DNA from: Vitrella brassicaformis | Taxonomy: Eukaryota; Sar; Vitrellaceae | Direction of reading: 5' to 3' | DNA length: 64,000 bases | Assembly: GCA_001179505.1 (NCBI GenBank) | Contig: CDMY01000759.1 | Span: 6,654-70,653 of the forward strand | Part shown: in pieces, positions 32,501 through 45,000 of the stretch | Numbering within the stretch: position 1 is the first letter of the stretch | Layout of the letters: each line of letters opens with the position of its first letter | Notes under the pieces: model-generated | What the model was told of the DNA's origin: nothing | The model's input: the letters and a program-made list of their open reading frames with translations, nothing else | Databases searched by the model: none | Made by a program: the position numbers and the translations under genes

Positions 32501-35500
32501 CAAGGCCGAGAGAGCCGCCCAGGCCCAGACAGAGCTAGAGCGGACCAAGCAACAGCTCACCGAGACTCAACAATGGTCAGCCACACACCCAGGAGCGCTC
32601 TCACACACGCAGTATGTCTTCTCAGGACTGAGCGGACGTGTCAGTTGCACCAGGAGGAGCTGCAGTCCCTCCGCGCCGCCCACTCGCTCCGCATTCAGCA
32701 GCTCACCACACAGCAGGAGGCCGACCGCACCCAACACCACACACTCGCACGGCAGTCGGTGGCCGACCAGATCGCCCAGCTGCAGGCCACCATCGCCGAA
32801 CGGGACAGTGCTCTCAAGAGCTCTCAGACGATGATCGACCGTCAGCAGAGGGCTCTGGTGGCGTGCCGGTCGTTTCTCGGCCAGAGAGGAGGCGGGCAGG
32901 AAGACGGCAGCACCAGCACCAGCCCTCTGCTGTTCGACGCTCTGATGGAGTCCATCCAGCGGCTGGCCATGGTGGAGATGGGCAGCACTGTCGTGACAGC
33001 GGTCAGCCACACCTCTCACTCGAGCACACCCATAGCCACGCCCCTCACGTCACAAGCGGAGGATGACGACACAGCCAAGGCCGCTCCCAGGTTGCAGAGG
33101 AAGGGGCGAAGCGCATCCGTCACAGGGGGCAGGAGGGCGCGCACGCCGATGGCCCGGAGCAGGTCGACGACGGTCGTCGGTCAGGGGGAGAGGAGGCGTC
33201 TGGAGGAGATGGAGGGCGCTCTGCAGGGGCAGAGGCAGCTGATCCTTCACTTGCTTGGGCGAGGCCTGCGAGAGGGCGGCCGGGAGGTGACGATGGACAT
33301 GCTGTTCGCGGCAATGGAGGGCATTGCGAGCGCCCTTGGCCGGCTGGAGACCCAGCTGCTGCAGCACCAAGTGGACACCCTGGTCACCAGCACCACTACC
33401 GCCGCCGCTGCAGTCCATCCACCCACCACCCTGTTGCAGCATGCCCTCGCCCTCACGCGGACCATTCAGATGGAGATCGAGCACCACCGTCAGACCCTCA
33501 AGAGCCATCCCATCCCTCCCCCTCCCCCGCCCCCACCCGCTCCGCAAGAGAGGCCCCTCATGGTGATGCGAGGCACATCGCCAATCAGGCGGACCTCTTC
33601 ACAGCCGGTGGGTGTGTTGGATGACGGCAGCAGGGGGGTGCTGGCCAGACGGCGAGTGGAGGGGAGGGACGAGCCTGACCTGATGAGGAGAGAGGTACGC
33701 AGACACCTGCAAAGGGGAGAGAGTGGTAGCGGAACATGTGTGTGGTTTATGTCTTGTGTGTATGCAGGACCACGAGGCGCTGCTTGCGAGTCACCGTGAG
33801 GCGTGGCAGTCCCGGGAGAGGGAGCTGATGGCTCGGCTGCGGGAGCTACTTGACACACAGAAACAGCTGCACGGAAGCTTCAAGGCCACCAAACAACAAC
33901 TGGAAGAGGTATACACCCGCAATGCCCCACGGACCCACACACTCCTGCGCACATTTCCTGTCTGTCAACTCGACTTGTCCACCAGACGACGGCTGCTCTG
34001 CATGGGTCGAAGCGGCGCGAGTCGACCCTCGAGCAGGCCCTGCAGCACTCAGTCCAGCAGCCCATCCAGGCACCATCACCGGCACTCCCACCACCCGCCA
34101 GCCCCACCAATCTCGCCACATCGTTCACACAGACGCCGCACCCGCCTGTGTCGCTATCCCGGGCAACACAGACCCATGCGGCTCCTCCCCCTGCACTGCT
34201 TGTCGACAGGAGTGTGGCTACTGTGCCACTACCTGTGGCTGCTGCGGACCGCACTGTGATGACAGATGCGCCAAGCCCCCCGCCAATGCTCATCGAGAGA
34301 GCTGTGTCAACTGGCCGGCCCCCAGAGGCCATCTCGAGCCACGCCCAGACCGACCAGCCATCGCCAGCTTCAGCACGGCCGACAGATGTGTCGGAGGTGG
34401 CCCTGCAGACACAGCCATCTACTCAAGACGCATCGGTCAGCACCAGCGCCCTCCCAAGCCGGCCACCCCACCAGCCGCAGACAACACAGACGGACGCCCT
34501 CCCCTCCCCTGCGCCCCCTCCCCCCATCCGAGCACCATTGCCGTCGCCCGCATGCCCCCCGCCGTCAGACCGGCCAACGCGGTCACTGTCGCCCCACACA
34601 CGAGGTGCCCCTCCCTCTTCGTCTCGCCAATACGACAGCAACAAAACAACAGCAAGAGACGGCGAAGAGGTGCGCGAGCGCAGCCCCGGTCGCGAGAGAG
34701 AAGTAGTGAGAGAGGGGGGCGATGGTATGGAGGCACTGGAGGCGTCTTTGCGAGCTGAGCAGCAGAAGGCGGGTCGGCTGCAGGCCGAGGTGTTGCTGCT
34801 GCAGAGGCTGGTGGCTTCCACGGCCACCAGTGCTCGCGAGAAAGGCCTGGTGCAGAGGACACTGGCTGGCAGGGAGGGGGACGCCTCGGCCAGAGAAGAG
34901 GTCAGACACGCAACAAGGCAGCGTGTGTGCTCCCTGTGATCGATCATGGGTGCCCTGTCCGCTTTGCGTGTTGTCAGATTTGCGCCCTTCAACGAGCTTT
35001 GGCAGCGATGGGCCAGCCTAGGAGCGATGTGTCCACCGACGCTGTGCAGCACCGGCAGCTCATTCACCTGCAGGTACATGGATACAAACCCAGCACCACC
35101 TGGCTGGCCCTTGTGTGATCGTGTCCCCTTCTGTCTGGCATGAATGCAGAATGAGAATGCCCACCTACTGGCCCGTGTGGATGCACTGCAGCGGTCCCTT
35201 CGCCATCTCACCAACCAGAACCAGCGGCTCACACAGCACTTCCGCAGACGACACTCGCCCCCGCCACCCCTCCAGCGCGCACCGGCCGCAAACCGACCAA
35301 AGCAGCAGCAGAAGCAAACCAAGGCTGTCGCACCCAAGAAGCGACCTCAGTCGGCTCAGCGGGACAAACCCGCCAGCCATGCAGCCAGGAGGAATCGGTC
35401 GGCCTCGGCCGAGCCGCCCTCTTCGCCCGCTGCTGCTGCTGCTGCGATGCCTCTCCCACCTGCCCAGGCAGCACCTCGGCAGGACCCCCAGCAGTCGATT

Positions 35501-37179
35501 GAGCTGGCGCATGCCGTGCATGAGGTGGTGCATTTGCGTCGTGAACTGGGGATGGCTCTGCACAGGGAGCGGGTGCTCGGGCAGCAGCTGGACGTGTGGC
35601 GACAACGCATGGAGGACTTGATGACGCGACCACCTCCACCGCCCCCACCCACGACAGCGGCTCCTCCCGCCCTCCCGGCCGTCAGAAAGGTGTCGGATTG
35701 GTGCCAGACGGACAGCTGGGCGGAGAACGATACCCAAGAGAGGCTGGCTGGCCACAGGAAAGAGATCAAGAGGCTGAGGGGTGAGGTCGACACGTGGAAG
35801 TCGCGGGCAGACGCGGCCAAGCAGAAGAGCGCGTCAGATGACGGCGAGATCGCTGCATTGCGTCAGAAGGTCATGGAGCTCCAGGATCAGCTCAGGAGTG
35901 CCCGGTTCGACATCCAACGCAAGCGGCAGATGATCGACGGACTCAAGGAGAAGCTCGCCGCCATCCAGGCAGCCCCTCCCTCACCCCCACAGCAGCAGCA
36001 GCCGAGAGCGAGGCCGGCGAGGCGGTCGCCCAAGGGGGGAGATCACTTCGATGACGAACTGGACGGGCTGGTGGACCGTGAGCAGGAGGACATGGAGGGA
36101 CTGTTCGGCGGCAGTGAGCGCAACAAGCTGGTGCGGGCACACAGGGAGCTGCAGAGGCGGGATAGCATGCTCGAGGCCGTCAAGGGGGAGCGCGACACAC
36201 TGATGAAGGAGCTGGAAACGGCGACACACAAAGGTAGGTACATACGCGATACATGCCATCCATGTCTGTCTGTCTGTCTGTCGTCATTCTTGCTTGCCCT
36301 TGTGTGTGTATGTGGTGCGTGTGATCAGTTCGCGAGCTCGACGAGAAGCTCCGTGCGGTCCGTGGTGAGGTGGGCAGGAAGGATGGCTACCTGGCAGACG
36401 TCAAGAGGAAGGCGGGGCAGCTGGAGGCCGAGGTCTGCACCCGTCAGGAGGAGATACAGCGGCTGAGGGACAAGCTGCAAAGGTGCAAACACGAACTCGA
36501 TCGCCGGTGAGCAGCCTAGCCGCACACAAGCGATGATTCCAAATCCGCCCTTTCATCTTTCGTCTCGCGTCTGTTGATCAGGGAATCGCAGGTTGAAGCT
36601 CTTCAAGCCAAGCTCGACTCGCTGTCCCGCTCTCCTTCCCAGCCCGCAGGCTTCGCGCGTCGCAAGAAGGCCCCCTCACCCCCATCGGCCGCCAAGGACG
36701 CGCCAAAGCCGAACAAACACAGCTACCACCGGCGGAGGGCCCACTCCCGCCCACGCGTGTCAGGTGTCCAGAGCGACATCGAACCCGACGATCCCCCGGC
36801 AGCCCCCGCCCCTGCCCCACCCCTCTCTGCCCGTGAGGCCGGTGCAGCCTCATCCTCATCGACCGAGCCACACTTCGACTATCGTCGCTGCCTGCGTGAG
36901 ATCGTCACTCGGTTGTCAGAGGACAGAGGGCGCGATGCGGCGTCGGGGGACGGCGGGGGGGCCATCGTGGCGCGGAGGGGGGAGCATGACGAGAGTGTGG
37001 CGGAGTCTCTGCGGATACTGAGGTTGGCACCTCACGAGTTGGATGAATTTCTGGATGGTGGAGGGGAGTGGGAGGATGGGGGACGTCGCAGACCCCCGTG
37101 TGTAGAGCTGGAGGCCCTTATGGATGGTGGAGAGGTGGCGCCTGTTGTGCAGCTCATCACTGGGTTGGCCAACAACTGA
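26556..37179 (+). CDS. ASH (MSP-like) domain, long coiled-coil protein with TQT motifs
   Basis: Starts MASQASPFPPTRALQISPSQ at 26556. The first exons form an ASH/MSP-like beta domain: ISPSQVLFDGVKVGTAYEKE, then YSVSPRTLSLEAGQ, APIRIKLKLS, and DVFTIKSDFFDQKFTVVIQP. ASH domains occur in centrosomal and ciliary proteins. From about 27.35 kb to 37.1 kb come some twenty short exons of Glu/Gln/Lys/Arg-rich heptads, e.g. QLERESRTKGDQVAQLKGEV and RLRGEVDTWKSRADAAKQKS, that is, long coiled coils. Pro/Thr/Ser-rich linkers lie at 32.1-32.3, 33.0-33.6 and 34.0-34.7 kb. At least six TQT and three QTD/QTQ motifs are spread through the protein, resembling dynein light chain LC8 binding sites. The C-terminus is a short globular region ending LITGLANN. 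A structural role at the basal body, centrosome or axoneme is likely but inferred. I do not recognise a named orthologue. Confidence 0.75.
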
Positions 37180-37534
37180 ATGAGGGGGATGGGTGGGGAG
37201 TGGGGACATTTGTCCAGTCAGTTTGTGTGCATATCGATGGTTGAACCGTGTACATGAGAGACGCTGGCTGGTCGGTACGGTCAATGCCCGTCGGTGCATA
37301 TTACTTGCTGCGGAGTTTGATGTAAGTGTGTCTGTCTCCTCCGATGTAATATGATCCATCCCTCTTGTGTCGCTGTCTGTACGCACATTCACTCATGTCA
37401 CCGTTCGCATCGGCTCGTCATTCAATCGTCACGTACGATGCAACGAGCGGTCCATGCAGCTAGGTTGGGTCCGCATAACTCAGACATGTCTGCACCATTG
37501 CATTCACCACCCCCTGGCGGCCCGTTGCTCCTCG
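37180..37534. other. Convergent intergenic region
   Basis: 355 bp between two converging stop codons, probably both 3' UTRs. No gene or clear terminator seen. Confidence 0.4.
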
Positions 37535-39923
37535 TCATAGAGCTGCGCCACTCTCCCGCTGGGCAGCCCGGATGGGAAATTGCGGGGGCAGATAGTCGAT
37601 ATTCGGGAGCCCCAGTGACTCACCCGGCAGTCGGTCTTCCAGCGCCTCGAGATGCATCGGCTCGAACACCTGACGGCCGCCACACACCATCACGTAGCCG
37701 ACGTCATCCCACTTGAACGGCGCCGAATTCGGCGGGCCCGCTACGCGCTGCTCCTCGTCCGCTATCGCCTGCACCACTAGATCCTTCACGCTCAGCTTCC
37801 GCCCTTCCACTCGCCCCATCACCAAGCACTTGAGCGACGACGCGGCATCGCTCCGCAGTGCGTTGATGCCGCCGACCGCGAAGAGAGGGGCAGCTGCGCG
37901 GATGAATCGGCCGATGCCAGCATTGACACGCCGGCCCAGCTGTGTCTGGTCCTCGATGGCGTCCTTGGAAATGGGGGCAAGGAAGGCGGCAATGCGTTGG
38001 GCGAAGGGCTGCATGTCCTCGTTGGCCGCGATCAGCGTCTCTGCCAGCTGCTCCATAGCGTCGAGCGCCCCGTTGATGGCCGCCTCAGCGTGGCCCCACA
38101 GGTCCGCCAGATGCTCACGGTGTGCGTCACGGCACAGCCGGTCACGGGCTGCCGTATGTATATACGGACGAGCCCTGATCCGATAGGATGCACCGAGCGT
38201 CAGCATCTCGCGAATGAGCCGTGAAGCCTCAGCCTCGTCTCGCAGAGACCCTGAGCTGTTGGCAAATTTGCCCAGGGGGGTAAGTGCATGGTTGTAGCCG
38301 AATGATGCATCAGGTGTATTGATGAATGCCATGGTGGCAGCCCGGTTCTTTCGACACAGCCACCGGAAGGCCGCGAGGGACTCATGTTGAGGGGCCGCGT
38401 GGACGAGAGATGGAAAGGCAGTGGGCGGCAGTGGGTGGGGCTTGTCGAAGAGCATATCGCAGAAGGCCTCATCCACACTCCCGCGTGGCGACCAGGAGCT
38501 CTTGATAGCGGCCACTCGAGTGTCGTCCGTCACCAGTGTCGGGCTGAGCTTCACCAGCTTGAGGAAGATGGGCGCGCAGGAGCGGTTCCTCAGCAGGCAA
38601 TCGAGTGCGTAAGGCCAGCGGCGGCCTGGGCCTGCCTTGAGGACACGCAGGTCTGCGTTGTGCTTGATGGCCATATCCACCAGCGCCTCGTTGACCCGTG
38701 CCACAGCAAGGGGTAGCACAGCGTTGACGTCGGCGCCGCCCTCGAGCATCGCGCTCACCACCGCCACACCCACGGCCTCGTCCGGCCAGAAGACACCCAG
38801 GATAGCTTCCGGATCCCACGATGTCTTGTCAATGGCTGGGGTGTCGAGGGCCAGCTCGATGAGGAGGTGTTGCTGCATCCCCGAATCGCCGTCTTGACGA
38901 CGATAGACGCGCACCGTGACGGACGGGTCAGCTCCCTCGGCAATGAGCTGCTGGGCTCGGGTGGGGGTCATGGTGCGGTTGATGATGCCTTCCGCCAGCT
39001 GGTAAGTCTTCACATTGGCACCCGGAGGTAGCAGGACGTCGTAGTAGCGCTTGCGCTCCGCCCGCAAGGTTCTCTCGATGGGGATGTACATGGGCGGCGG
39101 ATTGCTGCGCTGTCGAGAGGCGGAGCTGTGGCTGCCGCCCTCCCCTTGTGCAGCACTGCTGCCATCCGCCGCCCACGGCCACATCACTCCCCCTGTCCGC
39201 CCAGCCGTGTTGGCCGTGTTGGCGTGGTGCATGTGATACTGCTGCAGTGGCGGTGGCGGCTGGTTCACATGTGCTGGGGCTGGTGCGGGGCGGTGTGGCG
39301 ACGACAGCACTAAGGGCGGGCTGGCCGATGCACTGCCAAACCGCATGGCAGCAGGGTGAGGGAGTGCAATGAGGTGGGGCGGGGCAGCGGGCGGAGATGG
39401 CCGGGGGGCAAACAAAGACGGGTGGGGGGGTAAGATGGGAGGGGGCTGTGGGTAGAAGTGGCTGGGTGTGTTGGGCGTCAGGTAGTTGTGTGCCGGGCCG
39501 GGCGTCGCGGCACTCACCTGAGGCACAGGCCGACACGGATAGACGCAGTGAGCGCAGTCAGTGGACAGACAGATCGGTGGCTCATGTGTTTGTGTACAGA
39601 CAGACGTCCTCGCTCACTTACAGGCAGGTTGACGACGCGAGAAGTCGTCGAGGGGCCGCCAGCAGCGGGTGCAGACACGGCTGCACTGCCGACAGGCGCC
39701 TGTGCATAACATTAAGGGAGAGACCATCTGGGCTGGTACATGTACCTGCCTGTGTCGGTGGCTGCTTGTGTACTGTAAGTACCTGCTGTTGGTTGTCCTG
39801 ATGTGTCATCTGCTGGAGTCGATCGCGCAAGGGCAGCACACAGCAAGGCAAGATGATGCATGCAGACAAGGGAGTGCTCATGTTGCCCATCTTGTCTTGT
39901 GTCTGTCTGTCTGAGCCTTGCAT
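37535..39923 (-). CDS. Ankyrin-like repeat protein, lineage-specific
   Basis: One very long exon (37535 to about 39517) plus at least two short 5' exons. The long exon starts after a CAG acceptor with VSAATPGPAHNYL and has a Pro/His-rich first 120 residues. Then comes ERTLRAERKRYYDVLLPPGA, followed by helical repeats with ankyrin-like signatures: QQLIAEGADPSVTVRVY, MLEGGADVNAVLPLAV, DMAIKHNADLRVL, MLTLGASYRIRARPYIH. The end is QRESGAAL. The upstream exons (APVGSAAVSAPAAGG...VVNLP; LPLRDRLQQMTHQDNQQQ) join in phase 0. The start at 39923 (MQGSDRQTQDKMGNMS) is the first in-frame ATG; MGNMS or MTHQD are alternatives. Ankyrin-type repeats mediate protein contacts. No enzyme domain seen. Intron-poor compared with its neighbours. 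Confidence 0.7.
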
Positions 39924-40210
39924 GCGCACCTAAGCTACGTGAGGAGATGATAGGAGGCTGTCAATGCGAGGCCAAGGAGACGAAGATCTCAATGGGCTGC
40001 AGGGAAAGAGAGAAAGGAAAGGCATGGGGAAGGGCATGGGGATGCGCATCATCATCTTCATTACCTGATGAATTGTGCATTCTGCAGTCACTAGTCTGCT
40101 GCTGCCGTAACTCCCTCTCCGACGGGAGGAAGCTCTTCTGGTGACGCAACGTAATTGGTGATGCGAGCTCAAAGGAGAGGACGGGGGGGCGGGCGGGGGG
40201 GCGAGCTCGA
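39924..40210. promoter_or_regulatory. Divergent intergenic region with a repeat R fragment at its right edge
   Basis: 287 bp between head-to-head genes. The last part, 40164-40210, is G-rich and contains GCGAGCTCAAAGG and then GCGAGCTCGA directly before the ATG at 40211. The latter is the start of a 31-bp identity with repeat R copy B. Confidence 0.5.
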
Positions 40211-40231
40211 ATGGCGTCTCAGCATTTTGGC
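40201..40231 (+). repeat. Repeat R fragment (copy C) spanning a start codon
   Basis: 31 bases identical to the reverse complement of 56570-56600. It begins GCGAGCTCGAATGGCGTCTC. Twenty-one of the 31 bases are coding (MASQHFG) in the gene starting at 40211. Confidence 0.8.
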
Positions 40232-41859
40232 CCGTCCGATGGCTGCAGAAGAGCCTCCCGTGTACCATCCAAGAGAAGCGATGAAGCCCCATGTGTGCAC
40301 GCCGCTTCCCAGCCTTCCCCCTCAGCTGCCCTCCTCCATCACAGCCGACGACAGTCACGCGCCGACAGACGGCGATTCCGCAGCCCAGTCAACTTCACCC
40401 TGCCCGTCTTCTTCCTTGCCTTGCTGTCGGTCAACGCCAGCATTCCCTACACACAGAGCAACGGGACGCACGTATGCATGTGGGATCAGACGGTGCGGGC
40501 CGCATTCAACGCCGCGTTGGCGGAGCTCAAGCAGCACGCCACCAAGAGCCTGATGGACTACTGGAGAGAGGACGGCAACGCCCCGCACTATGAGTTCCCT
40601 CTTGATTGTGTGCCAGATCCATCGGCATTCCCCTACCCGTGCGTGTGCAAGACAAGAACTATACGGCGATGCGCTTAATGAAGGTATGGGTGCTTGTTGT
40701 TTGTGCAGGAGTCTGATCCCGGGCAGCAAGATAGCCCGGGCTGTGGAGAGGAGGAAGCTCCGCATGTGCGATGTGGCTCCCCCGCCGGGCATCACCCCGC
40801 CGCTGGAGGCGCAGGCGGCTGCCCTGGTGGGCCGTGCTCTGGTTGAGCTCATGAGCGAGCACTATCTCGGGGACCCACATGAGATGGAAATTGAGATCAT
40901 CGCCTTCTCGGGAGGCAGCACGGGGACACTCAAGGTGAGTGCGATTGGTGCAGAGACATTGATGTCTATCCGCGAATCAAGAGCCCGGTATGTCATTGGC
41001 CCTTCTATTGGTGCAGTCGTTGTATGACGACGAGAGTGACTTTACTCTGCCCTGGTTTGCTCGTGGATCTCCCATGACCGTCAACGAAGAGACCATATCA
41101 CGAACCATGGTAAACTCCAGCCCCGGAAGACCCCTCTTGTCTTTCATGTGCTGTTGTACATTCAGGCGTTCGACACCAGCTGCAACGCGGCTACATGGCG
41201 CTACATCGTCTCGGTCTCGGCGCTCTCACGTAAGCCGAACAGGGGCCGGAGAGTCATGTCTCGTATTTCCGATTTCGTCATGATATTCTGATGTCTGCCC
41301 CAGCATGGCGAGACTTCAATGACTTGCTGGAGGCAAAGGGCGACCTCCGAATGGCCACGTCGGTGCTGGGTGAGAGATAGCAGACAAAGCGGGATGGATG
41401 GATGGATGGCTCTCTGATCTGCGTCCCTGTTTCTAAGGTCGAGCGGGTGTCATGGAGACGGCATTTCCCGACGCCCAGATCATCTTCGAACGCACGTTGG
41501 GGCTCGACGCCATCTTTGTCCAATGGCTGGCAGGCAACTTCACAGGCATACTAGGTGAATGAGCATATTCTCCACTGTCGCCTAATGAATGAGCATATTC
41601 TCCACTTGTGTGGTGTACTGTGTTGCAGCTGACAAGTCGCAGCTGAATGCGGGGACGGGGATTCCTCGGTGAGGGAAGGAGGGACATAAGAAGCACACAC
41701 CAATGCCAGTGGGCTTTCTTATGTTCGTGCAGGGGCTTTTTGGATTTGTTGTTTGTTGAGGTGGAGACGGGTGTGGCCGAGCAGCTGTGTGCCTACTTCC
41801 CCCCGCCCGCCTGGCTGTGCTTCGACCAGTCGCTCAACACGACGGTGTTTGAACAGTAG
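40211..41859 (+). CDS. Secreted/membrane-anchored protein resembling family-3 solute-binding proteins
   Basis: Begins MASQHFGPSDGCRRAS, a basic Ser-rich leader of about 60 residues, then a hydrophobic segment VNFTLPVFFLALLSVNASIP (signal anchor or internal signal peptide). Next are THVCMWDQTVRAAFNAALAE and EFPLDCVPDPSAFPYPC. Later exons give LRMCDVAPPPGITPPLEAQA and ALVGRALVELMSEHY, like the start of bacterial SBP_bac_3 domains (lRvcd..pPf...l.G...dla.aia). AWRDFNDLLEAKGDLRMATS-VLGRAGVMETAFPDAQIIFE recalls the 'dLkgk.vav..Gt..e..l...fp.a' segment of the same fold. It ends TTVFEQ at 41859. About seven exons. The match is by pattern only. If right, the protein is an extracellular or luminal ligand-binding domain, perhaps of bacterial origin. 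Its first seven codons come from a repeat R fragment. Confidence 0.5.
41557..41605 (+). repeat. Short tandem duplication in an intron
   Basis: AATGAGCATATTCTCCACT occurs twice, about 30 bp apart, within an intron of the solute-binding-like gene. Confidence 0.8.
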
Positions 41860-42087
41860 AGCCGAAGGGCAAGCGCTTGATCGATGGACAACACTGTTGT
41901 ACACGTACCCACGGTTTATAAATGCATGAACGTGGAACGATGCACGAATACGTGGATGGATCAGTCAATGAGACATGAACACATGGCCTACATCCATCAT
42001 GGAGTGTGTGAATACGGCCTTGGACGCTCACAAAACACCAGCACAATGCCTCACTTCACAGATGAAAGCCCCACAAACCAACACGTC

Positions 42088-45000
42088 TCATCTCTTGCGA
42101 CTGACGCTCTTAAAGCCGCCCAGCTCGCCCAGCGACCTAATCGCCGTGGGGCTCATGTCCTCGTCATTCTCCGCCTCATCGATCTCGCCAGTGAGCAGCA
42201 GCCTCGGCGGGGCGGCATTTTCGGCCTGTGTCCACTCAGAGGGGACGGGCAGCATGCCAGTGAGGGCTGTCCGGCCGGGGCTGTATCGGCTTGTGTATAG
42301 CGCCACATGCACTGAGAGGGCACCCTGCACGTAAGATGGCTGCCGATTTGCCGTCGGTGGAAGCAGCTTACGAACCAGCCCGTCAAGAGCACCTGTCGAG
42401 ACATCACCAACAGGTTCCCGTGTCCACTGTGCGTATGTTCCCGTGTCCTTTGCCCGTCCGCCTACCATTGTCGTGCATTTGTCGGAGCTGCCGTGCCGTC
42501 TCGGGTGGGAATGTGTCGATGAGAGTCACAACGATGTCCGTCGCCTCAGCAATCGTCATGAACGACGGGCTCGCGTCGGTGGGCGGAGGCGGCAGCGGTA
42601 GCGTGATCATGTGATATGGCACGAGGGTGGCCTGGATGGAATGGGGCGGCGTCGATGACGAGGGAGCGATGGGTAGGTTGAGCGATCCCCGGAGCGCCTC
42701 GAGGCGTCTGACGAGGGCGTTGATGGAGTCCTGAAGGCTGAGCACCAGCTGGTAGTTGTGGCCGATCATCACAAGCGCCTCTGCTATGGTGAGGGTCGTC
42801 TGGCTGTCGACGTGATGCGTCCACTAATCAGCAAGAGCACAAAAGACCCACATCGATTTCTCGGCAAAGACTGTGTGTCTTTTTTCTATTCTCACCTTGA
42901 CGCAGCCATCGAGTATCTCCAGAGCCTGCTCAGCTGGTACAGCCACAGCCAGCCTCAGCTCACTTTTCTCGCCCTCTGGTTGTTGGTCCTGCTGCCCGGC
43001 CATGAGGTTCTTCTGCTGCCAGTATGACATACGCCTGGCGGCCTCGTAATCCTTGGCACGATCAGCCGTGCCCTTGGCATGCTTGCTGTGGCCTGGACTG
43101 ACGCTGCTCGCGTGGGGACTCACCAACGGCTCCGGGCCTTTCTTCTGCAGCAAGGAGGGATGATCCGGGCAGGGGCGTGCGGCTATATGTGTGTTCTCGT
43201 CAATGCATACATACCTCTGCAATGTGGTAGAAATTGACTTCATCCGGAAGGTTGTCGTCATGGGTGAAGAGCATCTGCTCAATCCTGTAGTGCGGCAGGT
43301 GGTGTCGCCACACATTTCTGACAGATGCATACAAGCACACACATGTATCTGCCCTTCTCCGTGTGTCTTGTGCGTGCGCGTGCACACCTGATGAATCGCT
43401 TTCCGGACATCCACACAGTGTCTTCGTTCGCCACGCCAGCGCGGATGCGCAGATATGCCTCGATAACAATGGCTGCAGCCACAGAGGGGTGCGTTCTTCA
43501 TGTCTCGCTGGATGGCCGGGCGAGTGGGTGCTGTCTGTATCGCTCACTCAATCACTCACCGAGCAATAGGTTGAGCATGATGAGTGCCACCAAGGTCCCG
43601 AACAGCCACATGAATATCATGGTGTTGGTCTTGGTCCCCTCATCGCCCAGCCAGCTCCAGTGGAACCAACCCATCACCAACTGACAACATGCACACACGA
43701 GGCAGACAGGCAGAGACACCATCTATGGCACCATGTCCGTCTCCTAAGTGCTGGTCTCACCAGCAGGCAGGACGAGAGACTGGCGTTGATGTCGCGGAAG
43801 TAGGAGATCTTGTAGCCGAAGAGCACCATGCCAGAAAAGCAAAATCTGCACAAACAGCACGAGAAGGCTCGGTTGAGCGCGTAGAGACAGCGTAGTCACG
43901 TACGCGAAGAAGATGCAGAAAAAGACGATGGCCGGGTGAAAGGCGTCCCTGATGGATGCAGCCAGAGTACGCGTCACCACCGACAACATCGGCTGCTTCC
44001 GAAAGGCGTTAAAGAACCTGACAAATGAAGAGAGAAAAGTATCGAGACAAAGAGCCGCACCCGTCTCCATGAGTATGTGAGAAAGACTGACCGCATTCCC
44101 ATCAAGACGGCAGCAACGGAGACCAGCGTGCGGTGCTCAGTCACATGGAGTATCAGGTCCTGCAGGCATCCGTATCAGTAATGCAGGCCAGCAACACCCA
44201 GGTGTCCGCCTATGTTACCTCTAGTGCGTCCATCGACACTTCGAGCTTGTCGTACATCTTTGGGGAGTTGGGCTCACTCTCGGCCAGCTTTGTGAAGTCG
44301 ATGAGGTGCTTGATGGCACCGTGGTCTATCATCACCACCACTGCCCAGTCGTATATCGCATACGCACTGATGCCAACCACCAGCCAATCCAAAAAATTCC
44401 TGCAATGGACACACACCCAGTGTGCACATGTGTCTGCCAGTGAGGTCCTGGTGTCCTGCGCACCAGAAGTCTCCGGCGTATAGCTTGAAGCCGGTCCAGT
44501 AGCCGTAGCTCCACATGTTACTCGACAGCTCCATCCCCTTCGAGTAGGCGAAGAACAGGAAACACGCCGCGAACAGCGCATCCAGGAAATAGGCCCACTC
44601 GCGGCCACGATAAGGGTCAGACTGACGCACACAAGTCCACATATGAAGGGAACAAGACGGACTGTGGCGCCAGTGCTCTTGGCAGTTACCTGCACCGTGT
44701 CGAGCTTGAGAGTTGGCTTCACGCTGCCGCCGCGGAAGAAATCGAAGGTGACACTCAGCTTCGCAAAGAGACCCAGCTCACCTGCGCGATTGACACAATC
44801 GTGACTGCTGCGATTTGTCCCTTTCTTCTTTCTTGTTTACCGTTGTACATGAAGACAGCAACGTCTACGCTTTTGGTTGAGAGGTCGACCCACCTGGCCT
44901 GCACCAGATAGTCGATGCGCCGCCTGAGCAGCGACACCGGCATGTATGTCGGCATGAAGAACCTGTACTCGCCGTTGGTCCTGGCCTGCGCCCAGACGCA

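Noticed and set aside
33850-34758. 302-codon plus frame (MTHRNSCTEASRPPNN)
   Set aside because: The overlapping frame containing RATQTHAAPPP runs into coiled-coil sequence and joins neighbouring exons; this one is Pro/His/Cys-rich noise.
34423-35337. 304-codon minus-strand frame opposite the coiled-coil gene
   Set aside because: No ciliate- or chromerid-like domain; antisense of a real exon.
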